A DNA stretch of 23,687 nucleotides from NCBI GenBank assembly GCA_043801235.1, contig JAZDMF010000016.1:1-23687 (forward strand), in the 5' to 3' direction. This stretch comes from DAOQAK01 sp043801235 (lineage in GTDB: Bacteria > Bacteroidota > Bacteroidia > Bacteroidales > CG2-30-32-10). This document shows, in pieces, positions 15,213-23,687 of the stretch (positions within the stretch are counted from its first letter, which is position 1; every line of letters begins with the position of its first letter). The notes below the pieces were generated by a model. It did not search any database, was not told the origin of the DNA, and worked only from the letters and a program-made list of their open reading frames with translations. The position numbers and the translations under genes were made by a program.

Positions 15213-15240
15213 AAAAAAACCCCCGGAATTTCCGGGGGGT
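15213..15240 (-). terminator. Strong intrinsic terminator
   Basis: The 9-bp complementary arms CCCCCGGAA (15220-15228) and TTCCGGGGG (15230-15238) form a very stable hairpin. On the minus strand it is followed by a run of T. It lies 17 bp after the stop of the 448-aa T9SS protein. Confidence 0.88.
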
Positions 15241-15256
15241 GGGGTATTAAGAAATT

Positions 15257-16603
15257 TTATTCTTTCGAAAACTTTTTTGTTTCGCAAATTCCATTTTTGT
15301 TAATTAAAGAAACAAAATAAATTCCATTAGGTAAACTGCTGGTATTTATAGTTTCTGTCTGATTGGTAACATCCATATTTATTACTGTTTCACCAAGTAT
15401 ATTAGATATTCTGATAAAATTTATGTCTTGCATATTATCTATGGTAATGTAATCTGAAGATGGATTGGGATAGATGGATGTAATGGAATTCGTATCAGTT
15501 TCGTTAATACCAGTTGAAATTGATACATCATTAGCGTCTCTTGGTTCAACACGTACAACTCCGCCATATGCTAAATACACTACTCCTGTTATATCATAAT
15601 TAGTGCCTACTGCCGCAGTAGTATATTCAAATAACAGACCACCCGTTTGGGTTGTGTCACCATTATAAAGCACAAATTCACCATATGATGCGGAGCCTGA
15701 TGCATCCACGCAGGGCATATTCGTTAATTTTACCAAAACCCCTTCTAATTCTTCGGTAGTTGAGTTTGCTTTTGTAACATTGTAAGCAGGGTGTAATGTA
15801 TTACCAGAAGAAACCTTGGTAACATTTGAAATACTTCCTAATTCCGTGTAAGTAAGATACTCGTTTACTGTTCCTGAAATGATAATTGAATCTCCTCGTG
15901 CAATACCTGCTGAAGCAATATGAGCAGAGTCATAAATATAAATACCATTCCATGGCCCGGTGGCATCCTGCAGGAATAAACCATTATCGTATTTTGCAGT
16001 AACGATACCTCCGGTAATAACCGGTTGGCCATTGTATGTGGAAACGTAAGGTGCAGCAGTTGCATATTGAATGTCGTAGATAGAAACAGTAGGAACTGTA
16101 CCAGTGGTAACAGTCACGTCATCTATTACGACATCACCTCCAACACCAACAGAAAAGATAAATTCAGCAGCAGCAGTAGTTGTATCAGAAACTAAAGTTT
16201 GAGTTACTTGTGTCCAAGTAGCTGTTGCGGACACATAAGGGTTGTAGGTTAGGTAACCAAATCCAGCATTAGCAGCTCCTGTATACATACCAGTTCTAAC
16301 TTGACCTGTTCCTCTTACCCAAAAAGAAATTACATAAGCGGTTCCGTTAGTAACAGATACAGCTGTCGATGTAAAACGCCTGTGAGCGGTATAAGTGTTC
16401 GTTAATCCGCAAGCAATTGATCCGCCATGAACATTGGTAGTAACTTTGGTAATTATTAAAGCAGTTGTGTGTGTTTTTGCGCCCACCCATCCGGTAGGAT
16501 TAGTTGTTGTCCAGTCTTCAAAGCCACCGTTTGTAATCTGAGCATTAGCTATGAATGCTACAAAAACAAACAATAATGCTAAAAGTAAATTTGTCCGTTT
16601 CAT
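15257..16603 (-). CDS. T9SS cargo protein with OB-fold domain (short paralog)
   Basis: This secreted modular protein parallels the one at 7760-9403. Residues 1-21 are a signal peptide ending IANA. About 24-167 is a jelly-roll, carbohydrate-binding-like domain (NGGFEDW, SFWVRGTG, DVVIDDVTV). About 175-362 is an ExeM-like OB-fold (GGIVTAKYDNGLFLQDATG, GIYIYD, GDSIIISGTVNEYLTYTE, SSGNTL, VEPRDANDV). A T9SS type A sorting domain runs from about 374 (SIYPNPSSDYITI to NGIYFVSLIN and KKFSKE). The Ig-like module of the long paralog is missing. No catalytic domain is present. The start is ATG at 16603, 38 bp from an exact promoter box. A role in binding extracellular polymers at the cell surface is plausible but unproven. 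Confidence 0.85.
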   Translation of the reverse strand: MKRTNLLLALLFVFVAFIANAQITNGGFEDWTTTNPTGWVGAKTHTTALIITKVTTNVHGGSIACGLTNTYTAHRRFTSTAVSVTNGTAYVISFWVRGTGQVRTGMYTGAANAGFGYLTYNPYVSATATWTQVTQTLVSDTTTAAAEFIFSVGVGGDVVIDDVTVTTGTVPTVSIYDIQYATAAPYVSTYNGQPVITGGIVTAKYDNGLFLQDATGPWNGIYIYDSAHIASAGIARGDSIIISGTVNEYLTYTELGSISNVTKVSSGNTLHPAYNVTKANSTTEELEGVLVKLTNMPCVDASGSASYGEFVLYNGDTTQTGGLLFEYTTAAVGTNYDITGVVYLAYGGVVRVEPRDANDVSISTGINETDTNSITSIYPNPSSDYITIDNMQDINFIRISNILGETVINMDVTNQTETINTSSLPNGIYFVSLINKNGICETKKFSKE

Positions 16604-16640
16604 TTTATTGTTTTTTAGTTCGTAATTTTCAAAAGGAATG

Positions 16641-16648
16641 CAAATATA
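16641..16648 (-). promoter_or_regulatory. Bacteroidota -7 promoter box for the short OB-fold T9SS gene
   Basis: On the minus strand this reads TATATTTG, an exact TAnnTTTG match, with a predicted leader of about 34 nt. It lies in the 70-bp gap after the DUF5723 gene. Confidence 0.45.
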
Positions 16649-16673
16649 TAAAAGATTTTAAGTTGGTTATGAA

Positions 16674-18128
16674 TTAAAATGCCAAAAAACTTTTGTTATC
16701 CTTTTTTTTGCATTTTTTAAGCACATTGATTTTTAAACCAAAATAAATATCAGTTCCTGATAGCCTGTTGCCAATGAGAGCGCCAATTTTATCGGTTCCG
16801 ACAAAAAGAAAATTGTTGAGCCTGACGGCTAATCCTATTCGTGGCCACAGGTACTGATAAAAAATGATGGGTAGTGCGATACCTATTCTCCTGTGATCAA
16901 ATCTTGGAGTAATTGAAATGATGTTTGCCCTGTCAATTCCCGGAAGACCGAAGTGTGGAATGCGTTGTACCCATGTTCCGTTTATGTAAAAATTATATCC
17001 GATGTTATAATCATATTGCACACTAAGCGCCCATGGAAGCATCATCGTAAAATCACTTCCTGTTGCAGCAGGCACAGGATAGTCTCCAAAATGAGAATTC
17101 ATCGTACTGTCAAATCCGTCGAAACCATTCATCTTGATTTTAGTGAAATTGTACCACATGTTTGTCTTGTCATTAATTTCATAAGTCTGTGCATTTTCTT
17201 TGAACTTCAGGTAACCTATATCAATTAATGAAATCCCAAGCTTCCATGCATATTCAAGCCCAAGTTTTTTGCTGCAGAAATTCGGACACTGGTAACTGTT
17301 CTGCAAAGTTTTTTTCTCGATGGTAATTCCCATGTCAATTGATTTTCCGTTTCCTTTGGATGATCCGAAACCATCATCAGTATATGCATAGCCATATTTT
17401 GCTGAAATGTTTTTAAAATACAAATCGGAATCGTTGGGAACATATAGCGTCATATCCTGGTTAAGATAATAAGCAGCATCAAGTCCTTTCAGATGCTTGA
17501 TTGAAACCCCTGCTTTTATTAAGGTACTTCTGCTTTTTTTAATTTCCCTTGCCACGCTCACGCCGAATTCCTCCCAGACAGCTGCATTCATCCTGAATTT
17601 CCGGAAAGAAATATCAATATTTTGAAGGGGTTCATAAGTCAATCCTTCATATAATAATTTTGCGCCATCCTTGTTCAGCCGTGTGAATGAAAATGCTCCC
17701 CTTCCTGAAATATTGAATGCAAACGCCCACTTTTTAAAACTCACCATAAGCGACGGGCCTTGCAGCAGGGCATTCAGGTAAATATTTTTATACCAGTTGT
17801 TCTGCTCTTTGTTTTCAAGCATGTATTTTGAACTTTTGCCTTTGTCGGCATCGTATACATTAGCAACAACTATTTTTGTTTCACCGTTATCGGCAATATA
17901 ATCGGGTATGTTTGTCTGGTATAGATAAACATAATTATTATCAATGTATGTCTGGAGTGTAACCAGGTTCAGATCCCATTTATAAGGAGTGCCTGCAAGG
18001 AATGCGGGATTAATCCATTCACCTGTAATGCCAGAATAAATACTGCTACATACACCCATGCGTTCCTGTGAAATTGCACTGAATGAATTAATGAAAATGG
18101 AAAATATTATGATGAATTTCCTGTACAA
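16674..18128 (-). CDS. DUF5723-type outer-membrane beta-barrel protein
   Basis: This 484-aa exported protein is predicted to form an outer-membrane barrel. The signal peptide is about 1-20 (ends SAIS, mature QERMG). The start of the mature region, with SSIYSGITGEWINPAFLAG followed by WDLNLVTLQTYIDNNY, is the hallmark of the DUF5723 family: a conserved GITG..NPA motif and a first strand. Later aromatic strand pairs (FAFNISGRGAFSF, ALSVQYDYNIGYNFYINGTW, RIGIALPIIFYQY, DIYFGLKINVL) fit a FadL- or PorV-like barrel, though the function is unknown. The only start giving the full signal peptide is TTG at 18128; no in-frame ATG lies just upstream. No terminator hairpin separates it from the downstream T9SS gene, so partial co-transcription is possible. 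Confidence 0.78.
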   Translation of the reverse strand: MYRKFIIIFSIFINSFSAISQERMGVCSSIYSGITGEWINPAFLAGTPYKWDLNLVTLQTYIDNNYVYLYQTNIPDYIADNGETKIVVANVYDADKGKSSKYMLENKEQNNWYKNIYLNALLQGPSLMVSFKKWAFAFNISGRGAFSFTRLNKDGAKLLYEGLTYEPLQNIDISFRKFRMNAAVWEEFGVSVAREIKKSRSTLIKAGVSIKHLKGLDAAYYLNQDMTLYVPNDSDLYFKNISAKYGYAYTDDGFGSSKGNGKSIDMGITIEKKTLQNSYQCPNFCSKKLGLEYAWKLGISLIDIGYLKFKENAQTYEINDKTNMWYNFTKIKMNGFDGFDSTMNSHFGDYPVPAATGSDFTMMLPWALSVQYDYNIGYNFYINGTWVQRIPHFGLPGIDRANIISITPRFDHRRIGIALPIIFYQYLWPRIGLAVRLNNFLFVGTDKIGALIGNRLSGTDIYFGLKINVLKKCKKKDNKSFLAF

Positions 18129-18247
18129 AATGTTCTGAAATAAAATTGTCTTTTCTGCGAAATTAATGTATTTTCAAAGGGAAGCATAATTATTTTCGCA
18201 ATAAAATATTGTGAAAAATGTGATTCAAAATATGCCTTTAAATTTTA

Positions 18248-18255
18248 TATCTTTG
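18248..18255 (+). promoter_or_regulatory. Bacteroidota -7 promoter box for the deoxyhypusine-synthase-family gene
   Basis: TATCTTTG is an exact TAnnTTTG match, 22 bp before the ATG at 18278. The predicted leader is about 19 nt. Confidence 0.5.
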
Positions 18256-18277
18256 TCGCTCGGAAATATTATTTGAT

Positions 18278-19330
<1,053 letters not shown>

Positions 19331-19522
19331 ACAGTACAATTTTTTTTCATTTCATATTGTTTTTTTTAATATATTTGAACTGAATTTGCAGGCGGAATAA
19401 TTTGATTTTGTATTTATTGTTTTTTGTGTTCTTTCAGCAGTGAAAGATTTTATGATTGATATTATTTCTCTGTCATTTCAGGAAATAAAAAACATTTATA
19501 TTTACACTTTGGATTTAATGTT

Positions 19523-20263
19523 GTGTCCGATAGTTTAATAGTAATACCGACCTATAAAGAGTGCGAGAATATCGAAAAGATCATCCGTAAGGTTTTTTCT
19601 TTGTCCAAAGAATTCGATATCCTCATCGTTGAAGATAATTCACCCGACGGCACTGCCGGTATTGTGCGCCGCCTGATGTCTGAATTTAACGGCAGGCTGT
19701 TTATAGAAGAACGGGCAGGAAAGCTGGGACTGGGCACCGCATATATCCATGGTTTCAAATGGGCTCTGATCAGGGGATATGATTATATCTTCGAAATGGA
19801 TGCCGATTTTTCTCATAATCCCGAAGACCTTATTAGGCTTTATAAAGCATGCGCCGAAGATGGCAACGACGTGGCTATCGGATCAAGATACATTAAAGGG
19901 GTGAATGTAGTGAACTGGCCTATGGGGCGCGTGCTGATGTCGTATTATGCTTCTGCTTATGTAAGAATGGTTACACGCATGAAAATACGCGACACTACCG
20001 CCGGTTTCAAATGCTATAAAAGCAAAGTTCTGAAAGCAATCGATCTCGATAAAATAAGGTTTACAGGTTATGCTTTCCAGATTGAAATGAAATTTACCGC
20101 ATGGAAATTGCGATTTAATATATTTGAAGTTCCTATAATTTTTACCGACCGCACCGAAGGGCAATCGAAAATGAGCAAGGGAATTTTCAAGGAAGCAGTG
20201 CTCGGCGTAATATCGCTGAAATTGAAAAGCCTTTTTAAAAAATATAAAAGACTTGAAGCGTAA
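19523..20263 (+). CDS. Polyprenol monophosphomannose synthase (Dpm1-like GT2)
   Basis: This glycosyltransferase family 2 enzyme moves mannose (or another sugar) from a nucleotide sugar to polyprenyl phosphate at the inner membrane. Motifs are VIPTYKECENI (N-terminal), IVEDNSPDGT with Asp38, GKLGLGTAYIHGFKWA (66-81), the DxD-like EMDADFSHNP with Asp93 and Asp95, DTTAGFKCY and FTDRTEGQSKMS near the end. It has only the catalytic domain (246 aa), with no C-terminal membrane segments. The start is GTG at 19523; the ATG at 19518 is out of frame. A Bacteroidota-style TA-CAC-TTTG (19503-19511) with one extra spacer base lies just upstream. A gene of this kind beside dihydroorotase and a DUF4296 gene is a common Bacteroidota arrangement. 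Confidence 0.88.
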   Translation: MSDSLIVIPTYKECENIEKIIRKVFSLSKEFDILIVEDNSPDGTAGIVRRLMSEFNGRLFIEERAGKLGLGTAYIHGFKWALIRGYDYIFEMDADFSHNPEDLIRLYKACAEDGNDVAIGSRYIKGVNVVNWPMGRVLMSYYASAYVRMVTRMKIRDTTAGFKCYKSKVLKAIDLDKIRFTGYAFQIEMKFTAWKLRFNIFEVPIIFTDRTEGQSKMSKGIFKEAVLGVISLKLKSLFKKYKRLEA

Positions 20264-20280
20264 AATTAATTTACAGTCTG

Positions 20281-20310
20281 AAAAGGGTATGGGTTGACCA
20301 TACCTTTTTT
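20281..20310 (+). terminator. Intrinsic terminator after the mannosyltransferase
   Basis: The stem GGTATGG/CCATACC (20286-20292 and 20298-20304) with loop GTTGA is followed by six T. It ends the mannosyltransferase transcript 12 bp before the dihydroorotase start, so pyrC must have its own promoter. Confidence 0.8.
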
Positions 20311-20317
20311 ATTTTTG
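20310..20317 (+). promoter_or_regulatory. Bacteroidota -7 promoter box abutting pyrC start
   Basis: TATTTTTG matches TAnnTTTG and directly follows the terminator T-run. It ends 4 bp before the ATG, so transcription would begin at or next to the start codon, giving an almost leaderless mRNA. Confidence 0.4.
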
Positions 20318-20321
20318 TAAT

Positions 20322-21665
20322 ATGAAATATCTGATAAAGAGTGCCAGTATTGTCAACGAAGGAAAAATTTTCCTTTCCGATGTTCTTATTGAAAACGGGA
20401 TTATAAGCGATATTGGTCAATTTGCTTTAAACAGCCATGCTTTAAAAAATGCAGAAATAATTAATGCAAACGGGAAATATTTATTCCCCGGTGTTATTGA
20501 TGACCAGGTGCATCTGCGCGAACCCGGACTTACCTATAAAGAGGATATTTTTTCTGCATCGAAAGCTGCTGTGGCGGGTGGTGTGACTTCTTTCATGGAT
20601 ATGCCCAACACAATTCCCAACACAACAACCAATGAACTTCTTGAAGAAAAATTCCGCATTGCTTCTGAAAAAGCACTATGCAATTACTCCTTTTATCAGG
20701 GCGCCACTAACGAAAATATCAGTGAACTGAAGAAAATCGACACCCGCAATGTTTGCGGAATTAAAGTTTTTATGGGCGCATCAACAGGGAACATGCTCGT
20801 TGATAATGCCGCATCGCTTGATGAAATATTTTCGCTTCAGAACACTCTTATAGCAACACACTGCGAAGACGAAGAGATTATAAAAAAGAATCTTGAGATA
20901 TATAAATCTAAATACGGGGAAAATATTCCGTTCTCTGCACATCCGTTTATCAGAAGCAGCGAGGCATGTTTTAAGTCATCATCTTTTGCAGTTGCTCTTG
21001 CCCTGAAAAAAAATACAAGACTCCATCTTTTGCATCTGTCCTCGGCAGGTGAAATGGCCTTACTTGATAATTCAAAACCGCTTGGTGAAAAAAGAATTAC
21101 TGCCGAAGTTTGTATCCATCACCTATGGTTTTCTGATGAAGATTATGAAACGAAAGGTGCTTTCATAAAATGGAACCCTGCAATTAAGTCAGCTCACGAC
21201 AGGGAAGAATTATGGAAAGCTTTGCTCGACGGACGGATTGATGTTATTGCCACAGATCATGCACCCCATACCCTTACTGAAAAAAATAATGATTATCTGA
21301 AATCTCCGTCAGGCGGGCCTTTGCTTCAGCATTCACTGGTTGCAATGCTCGAATTTTATCATCAGGGAAAAATTTCTCTTGAAACTATTGCACACAAAAT
21401 GTCGCATGCTCCCGCAGTTTGTTTCAATATTGAAAAACGGGGTTTCATCCGTAAAGGCTATTATGCCGATATGGTACTGGTTAATATGGATAATCTATGG
21501 ACGGTAAATAAAAATAATATTCTTTATAAATGCGGATGGTCGCCTTTTGAAGGGGTGAAGTTCCGTGCAAATATTTCACATACTTTTGTAAACGGACATC
21601 TTGTTTATTGTGAAGAGAAGTTTGATGAATCAGAAAAAGGTTATCGTCTTTTATTTAATCGCTAG
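20322..21665 (+). CDS. pyrC: Dihydroorotase
   Basis: This enzyme interconverts carbamoyl-aspartate and dihydroorotate in de novo pyrimidine synthesis in the cytoplasm. It is an amidohydrolase-fold protein of 447 aa. Visible motifs are IDDQVHLREPG (59-69), GGVTSFMDMPNT (87-97), GIKVFMGASTGNM with the carboxylated-lysine candidate Lys148, ATHCEDE, LHLLHLSSAGE, EVCIHHLWF and IATDHAPHT with the catalytic Asp. In the usual metal motif DxHxH the first His is replaced by Gln62, leaving His64; this variant appears familiar from Bacteroidota PyrC proteins. All other key residues are present. The next gene, a DUF4296 lipoprotein, starts 17 bp downstream. Confidence 0.92.
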   Translation: MKYLIKSASIVNEGKIFLSDVLIENGIISDIGQFALNSHALKNAEIINANGKYLFPGVIDDQVHLREPGLTYKEDIFSASKAAVAGGVTSFMDMPNTIPNTTTNELLEEKFRIASEKALCNYSFYQGATNENISELKKIDTRNVCGIKVFMGASTGNMLVDNAASLDEIFSLQNTLIATHCEDEEIIKKNLEIYKSKYGENIPFSAHPFIRSSEACFKSSSFAVALALKKNTRLHLLHLSSAGEMALLDNSKPLGEKRITAEVCIHHLWFSDEDYETKGAFIKWNPAIKSAHDREELWKALLDGRIDVIATDHAPHTLTEKNNDYLKSPSGGPLLQHSLVAMLEFYHQGKISLETIAHKMSHAPAVCFNIEKRGFIRKGYYADMVLVNMDNLWTVNKNNILYKCGWSPFEGVKFRANISHTFVNGHLVYCEEKFDESEKGYRLLFNR

Positions 21666-21673
21666 GCTTTTGT

Positions 21674-21681
21674 TATTTTTG
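21674..21681 (+). promoter_or_regulatory. Possible -7 box abutting the DUF4296 gene
   Basis: TATTTTTG matches TAnnTTTG but ends 1 bp before the first ATG (21683). If used, transcription would start near the second ATG (21686). Otherwise the gene is simply read through from pyrC. Confidence 0.3.
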
Positions 21682-21682
21682 T

Positions 21683-22066
21683 ATGATGAAATTTCTCCGT
21701 TTCATATTTCCATTAATTTTTTTATTCTCTTTTTTTGCTTTTTGCGGTAAGAAAAATGATGATGAAAAAAATGCAATTCCTCCAAATTCAGGTATCGTTT
21801 CCAGTGATGAAATGGTGCAGATTCTTGAAGATGTTTACCTGGCAGAAGGGGCTATAAACAGCAAAGAACAGAGTTCAGATAATCCGCAATATTTTGCCAA
21901 CCGGTATTACAATTATATTCTAAAAAAACACAATATGACCGGCGAACAGTTCATGGAAAGCTATACGTATTATTCCTCCAATGCTGAAGAAATGGTTAAA
22001 ATACTCGAATTGATAATTAATGATCTGAGCCGGAAACAGGGATTATTGCAGAGCGATAAAAAATAA
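21683..22066 (+). CDS. DUF4296 domain lipoprotein
   Basis: This small exported lipoprotein is 127 aa long. Residues 1-20 are a very hydrophobic signal segment ending FFAFC, with the lipid-modified Cys at 21 followed by GKKNDDE. The mature part has the DUF4296 pattern: SSDEMVQILEDVYLAEGAI (about 40-58), then helices with YYNYILKKHNMTGEQFMESYTYY and EEMVKILELIINDL. The function of DUF4296 is unknown; a periplasmic location (inner or outer membrane anchor) is expected. It follows dihydroorotase by 17 bp, a frequent pairing in Bacteroidota, and is probably in the same transcript. The adjacent start codons (ATG ATG) leave a one-residue uncertainty. Confidence 0.82.
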   Translation: MMKFLRFIFPLIFLFSFFAFCGKKNDDEKNAIPPNSGIVSSDEMVQILEDVYLAEGAINSKEQSSDNPQYFANRYYNYILKKHNMTGEQFMESYTYYSSNAEEMVKILELIINDLSRKQGLLQSDKK

Positions 22067-22109
22067 TAACAGCCCTGTAAAAAAAAAGGTAATAAAACAA
22101 TTCTCTTTA

Positions 22110-22526
22110 TTATTTTGAAAATACGGCTGTGCAGTTATCAATATCAGCCCCGTCGTTTACATTATACGACCAGTCAATTTTCGTATTGGCTGAACTCATG
22201 GTGCCGCTGCCGTTTATGGTAAAGGTGCTTACTGTCTGGCTCGGAATAGTTGCACTGTTACCGGCAATAACAGCATAAACCTGATTTGATGTCAGCCCGT
22301 AAAAATTGGAAAGGTAGATTTGTGTGCTGTTCCCTGTGTTGAGGGAGATGGTAACGGTAAAGGTGGAAATTCCGTTCTGGCTGCTGTTTTCATTGCACGA
22401 CCAGCTACCGACAAATTTATCCCTGGGATCAGTATCATCGGGGGGATTATTGTCATCAGGGTCGCATGAAACCAGAAAACAGGTTAAGGATGCAAGTGTA
22501 AAAAGGTATCGGAATGTTTTTTTCAT
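22110..22526 (-). CDS. Small lipocalin-like lipoprotein, function unknown
   Basis: This 138-aa exported lipoprotein starts at ATG 22526 (MKKTFRYLFT). The signal peptide ends FLVSC with the lipidated Cys at 21, followed by an acidic, proline-rich linker DPDDNNPPDDTDPRD. The mature domain begins KFVGSWSC and continues as short beta strands (STFTVTISL, IYLSNFYG, SQTVSTFTING, TKIDWSYNV) to CTAVFSK. This is the layout of small lipocalin-like Bacteroidota lipoproteins, where GxW near the start is typical. Two Cys in the domain could form a disulphide. A longer frame reaches 22610, but its extra 28 residues would precede the signal peptide and make no sense there. It is convergent with the DUF4296 gene. 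Confidence 0.72.
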   Translation of the reverse strand: MKKTFRYLFTLASLTCFLVSCDPDDNNPPDDTDPRDKFVGSWSCNENSSQNGISTFTVTISLNTGNSTQIYLSNFYGLTSNQVYAVIAGNSATIPSQTVSTFTINGSGTMSSANTKIDWSYNVNDGADIDNCTAVFSK

Positions 22527-22647
22527 AAATGTTGCATTGGTTTTGGTGACGCAATATTCATGCCATCGCTCATTGCCTGTAAAAGTACAAATATGTATCA
22601 AATAAGGCAATGTTTTTTAATAAATAATCGGATGTCATCAATTTTCA

Positions 22648-22655
22648 TAATTTTG
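22648..22655 (+). promoter_or_regulatory. Bacteroidota -7 promoter box for gldA
   Basis: TAATTTTG matches TAnnTTTG. The predicted transcription start (about 22659) falls after the first in-frame ATG (22657) and before the second (22675). This supports the second as the real start. Confidence 0.45.
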
Positions 22656-22674
22656 CATGACAAATATAATCGAC

Positions 22675-23604
22675 ATGTCGATCAACGTCAGCCATATCAC
22701 AAAGCTTTTCGGCGAACAGAAAGCGCTTGATGATGTTTCATTCAAAATTGAAGCCGGTGAAATTGTGGGATTGGTTGGCCCCAATGGTGCGGGAAAATCC
22801 ACCATGATGAAAATCATTACCTGCTACCTTCCTCAAACGTCAGGCAATGTGTCGGTTTGTGGTTTTGATGTTGTGGAGCAATCGATAGATGTGAGAAAAA
22901 AGGTGGGCTACCTGCCTGAACATAATCCGCTGTACCTTGATATGTATGTTTTGGAGTATCTTGAATTTATTGCAGGTATTCATAAGCTGGGTAAAATTAC
23001 GAAAGAACGTGTTGCAGAAATGATTGATATTACCGGCCTTGAAGTGGAAAAAAGGAAAAAAATTGGCGCATTGTCAAAAGGATTCCGCCAGCGCGTAGGC
23101 CTCGCACAGGCGCTTATTCATAAACCCGAAGTGCTCATTCTAGATGAACCTACATCAGGTCTTGACCCAAACCAGATTATTGATATCAGGAACCTGATAA
23201 AAAAAATCGGTATGGCAAAAACAGTTTTATTTTCCACCCATATCATGCAGGAAGTGGAAGCCATCTGCGATAAGGTGATAGTTATTGATAAAGGAAAAAT
23301 TGTTGCCAACAAAACTACAGTGGAAATGCATAAGCTGAATGAAGATTATATGATTGTTTCTGTGGAATTCGATGCGGCTGTAAATAAAACAATGTTGAAG
23401 GAAATTAACGGAGTGATTGACGCGGAGCAGGTAAAAGGCAATCTGTGGAATGTGAAGGCAATGCCCGAAAAAGACGTCAGGCCGGAAATTTTCAAGTTTG
23501 CTGTTAAGAACAAACTTACCGTTCTTGCAATGAAAGAAGAAGAACAAAGCCTTGAAGAATCATTTCATAAGCTTACAAAAAACAATAATTTTTTTAGGAA
23601 ATAA
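22675..23604 (+). CDS. gldA: GldA-type ABC transporter ATP-binding protein
   Basis: This is the ATPase subunit of an ABC exporter closely resembling GldA, which with GldF and GldG is needed for gliding motility in Flavobacterium. Numbered from the ATG at 22675: Walker A GPNGAGKST (35-43), GYLPEHNPLY in the Q-loop region (78-87, where GldA relatives also read YLPE), signature LSKGFRQRVGLAQAL (133-147), Walker B VLILDEPTSGLDP (153-165) and switch His189 in STHIMQE. The C-terminal 100 residues form the extra domain usual in GldA/CcmA-type ATPases. ATG 22675 (MSINVSHITKLFG) is preferred over 22657 because the family begins that way and a promoter box lies just upstream. No gldF or gldG is in the window. 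The role in a non-gliding species could differ. Confidence 0.82.
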   Translation: MSINVSHITKLFGEQKALDDVSFKIEAGEIVGLVGPNGAGKSTMMKIITCYLPQTSGNVSVCGFDVVEQSIDVRKKVGYLPEHNPLYLDMYVLEYLEFIAGIHKLGKITKERVAEMIDITGLEVEKRKKIGALSKGFRQRVGLAQALIHKPEVLILDEPTSGLDPNQIIDIRNLIKKIGMAKTVLFSTHIMQEVEAICDKVIVIDKGKIVANKTTVEMHKLNEDYMIVSVEFDAAVNKTMLKEINGVIDAEQVKGNLWNVKAMPEKDVRPEIFKFAVKNKLTVLAMKEEEQSLEESFHKLTKNNNFFRK

Positions 23605-23612
23605 ATTTTTTT

Positions 23613-23620
23613 TATTTTTG
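23613..23620 (+). promoter_or_regulatory. Bacteroidota -7 promoter box for the next gene
   Basis: TATTTTTG, followed by CACC, is an exact TAnnTTTG match just after the gldA stop codon. It probably drives a gene beyond the right edge of the window. Confidence 0.5.
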
Positions 23621-23669
23621 CACCCTGATTGTGGAAAGATTTGATAGATTGCAACCACGTTAAAAAATG

Positions 23670-23687
23670 CTAAAACTGTAGTTTTAG
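23670..23687. promoter_or_regulatory. 18-bp palindrome at the window edge, operator-like
   Basis: The 8-bp perfect arms CTAAAACT and AGTTTTAG surround GT. It lies about 50 bp downstream of the promoter box at 23613-23620. The dyad recalls BlaI/MecI/CopY-type operators, but the regulated gene is outside the window, so this is only a suggestion. Confidence 0.4.

Noticed and set aside
19448..19537. Possible 28-codon small gene ahead of the mannosyltransferase
   Set aside because: It has no ribosome-binding site, no recognisable features, and overlaps the GTG start of the next gene.
22527..22610. Longer N-terminus of the small lipoprotein (start 22610)
   Set aside because: It would put 28 residues ahead of a clear lipoprotein signal peptide.

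Overview
The window looks like chromosomal DNA from a member of the Bacteroidota, probably a Bacteroidia-class environmental lineage. Several independent signs agree: three secreted proteins with C-terminal type IX secretion (T9SS type A) sorting domains, a GldA-type ABC ATPase, Bacteroidota-restricted families (DUF5723, DUF4296, a 3-coathanger-like stack, ISAon1-family transposase), repeated TAnnTTTG promoter boxes and mostly weak Shine-Dalgarno sequences. The species cannot be named from this sequence.

Region 1 (1-4883) looks like the edge of a lipid or specialised-metabolite cluster. A FabD-like acyltransferase on the + strand converges on a tight minus-strand operon of two tandem B12-binding radical SAM enzymes and a plant-type O-methyltransferase. 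The acyltransferase appears to end a + strand operon that begins left of the window. Region 2 (about 5121-6591) is an ISAon1-family insertion sequence in two overlapping reading frames. It lies 238 bp upstream of the radical SAM operon, next to a possible gene remnant and an operator-like palindrome.

Region 3 (6661-18128) is a surface and secretion block. It holds a secreted endonuclease/exonuclease/phosphatase enzyme, two paralogous T9SS cargo proteins carrying an OB-fold like that of extracellular nucleases, and an overlapping three-gene operon (fibre-like repeat protein, outer-membrane beta-barrel, T9SS cargo with a 3-coathanger-like stack). It also has an AT-rich orphan gene and a DUF5723 outer-membrane protein. 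Clear intrinsic terminators separate several units.

Region 4 (18278-23687) is more housekeeping in character and mostly on the + strand: a deoxyhypusine-synthase-family protein, a Dpm1-like polyprenol-phosphate mannosyltransferase, dihydroorotase (PyrC), a DUF4296 lipoprotein, a small lipoprotein on the minus strand, and GldA. The window ends in a promoter box and an 18-bp operator-like palindrome belonging to the next gene.

No tRNA, rRNA or CRISPR array was recognised. The strongest candidate for something undescribed is the acyltransferase / double B12-radical SAM / O-methyltransferase group. The fibre/barrel/T9SS-cargo operon and the separate OB-fold proteins beside a nuclease come next.
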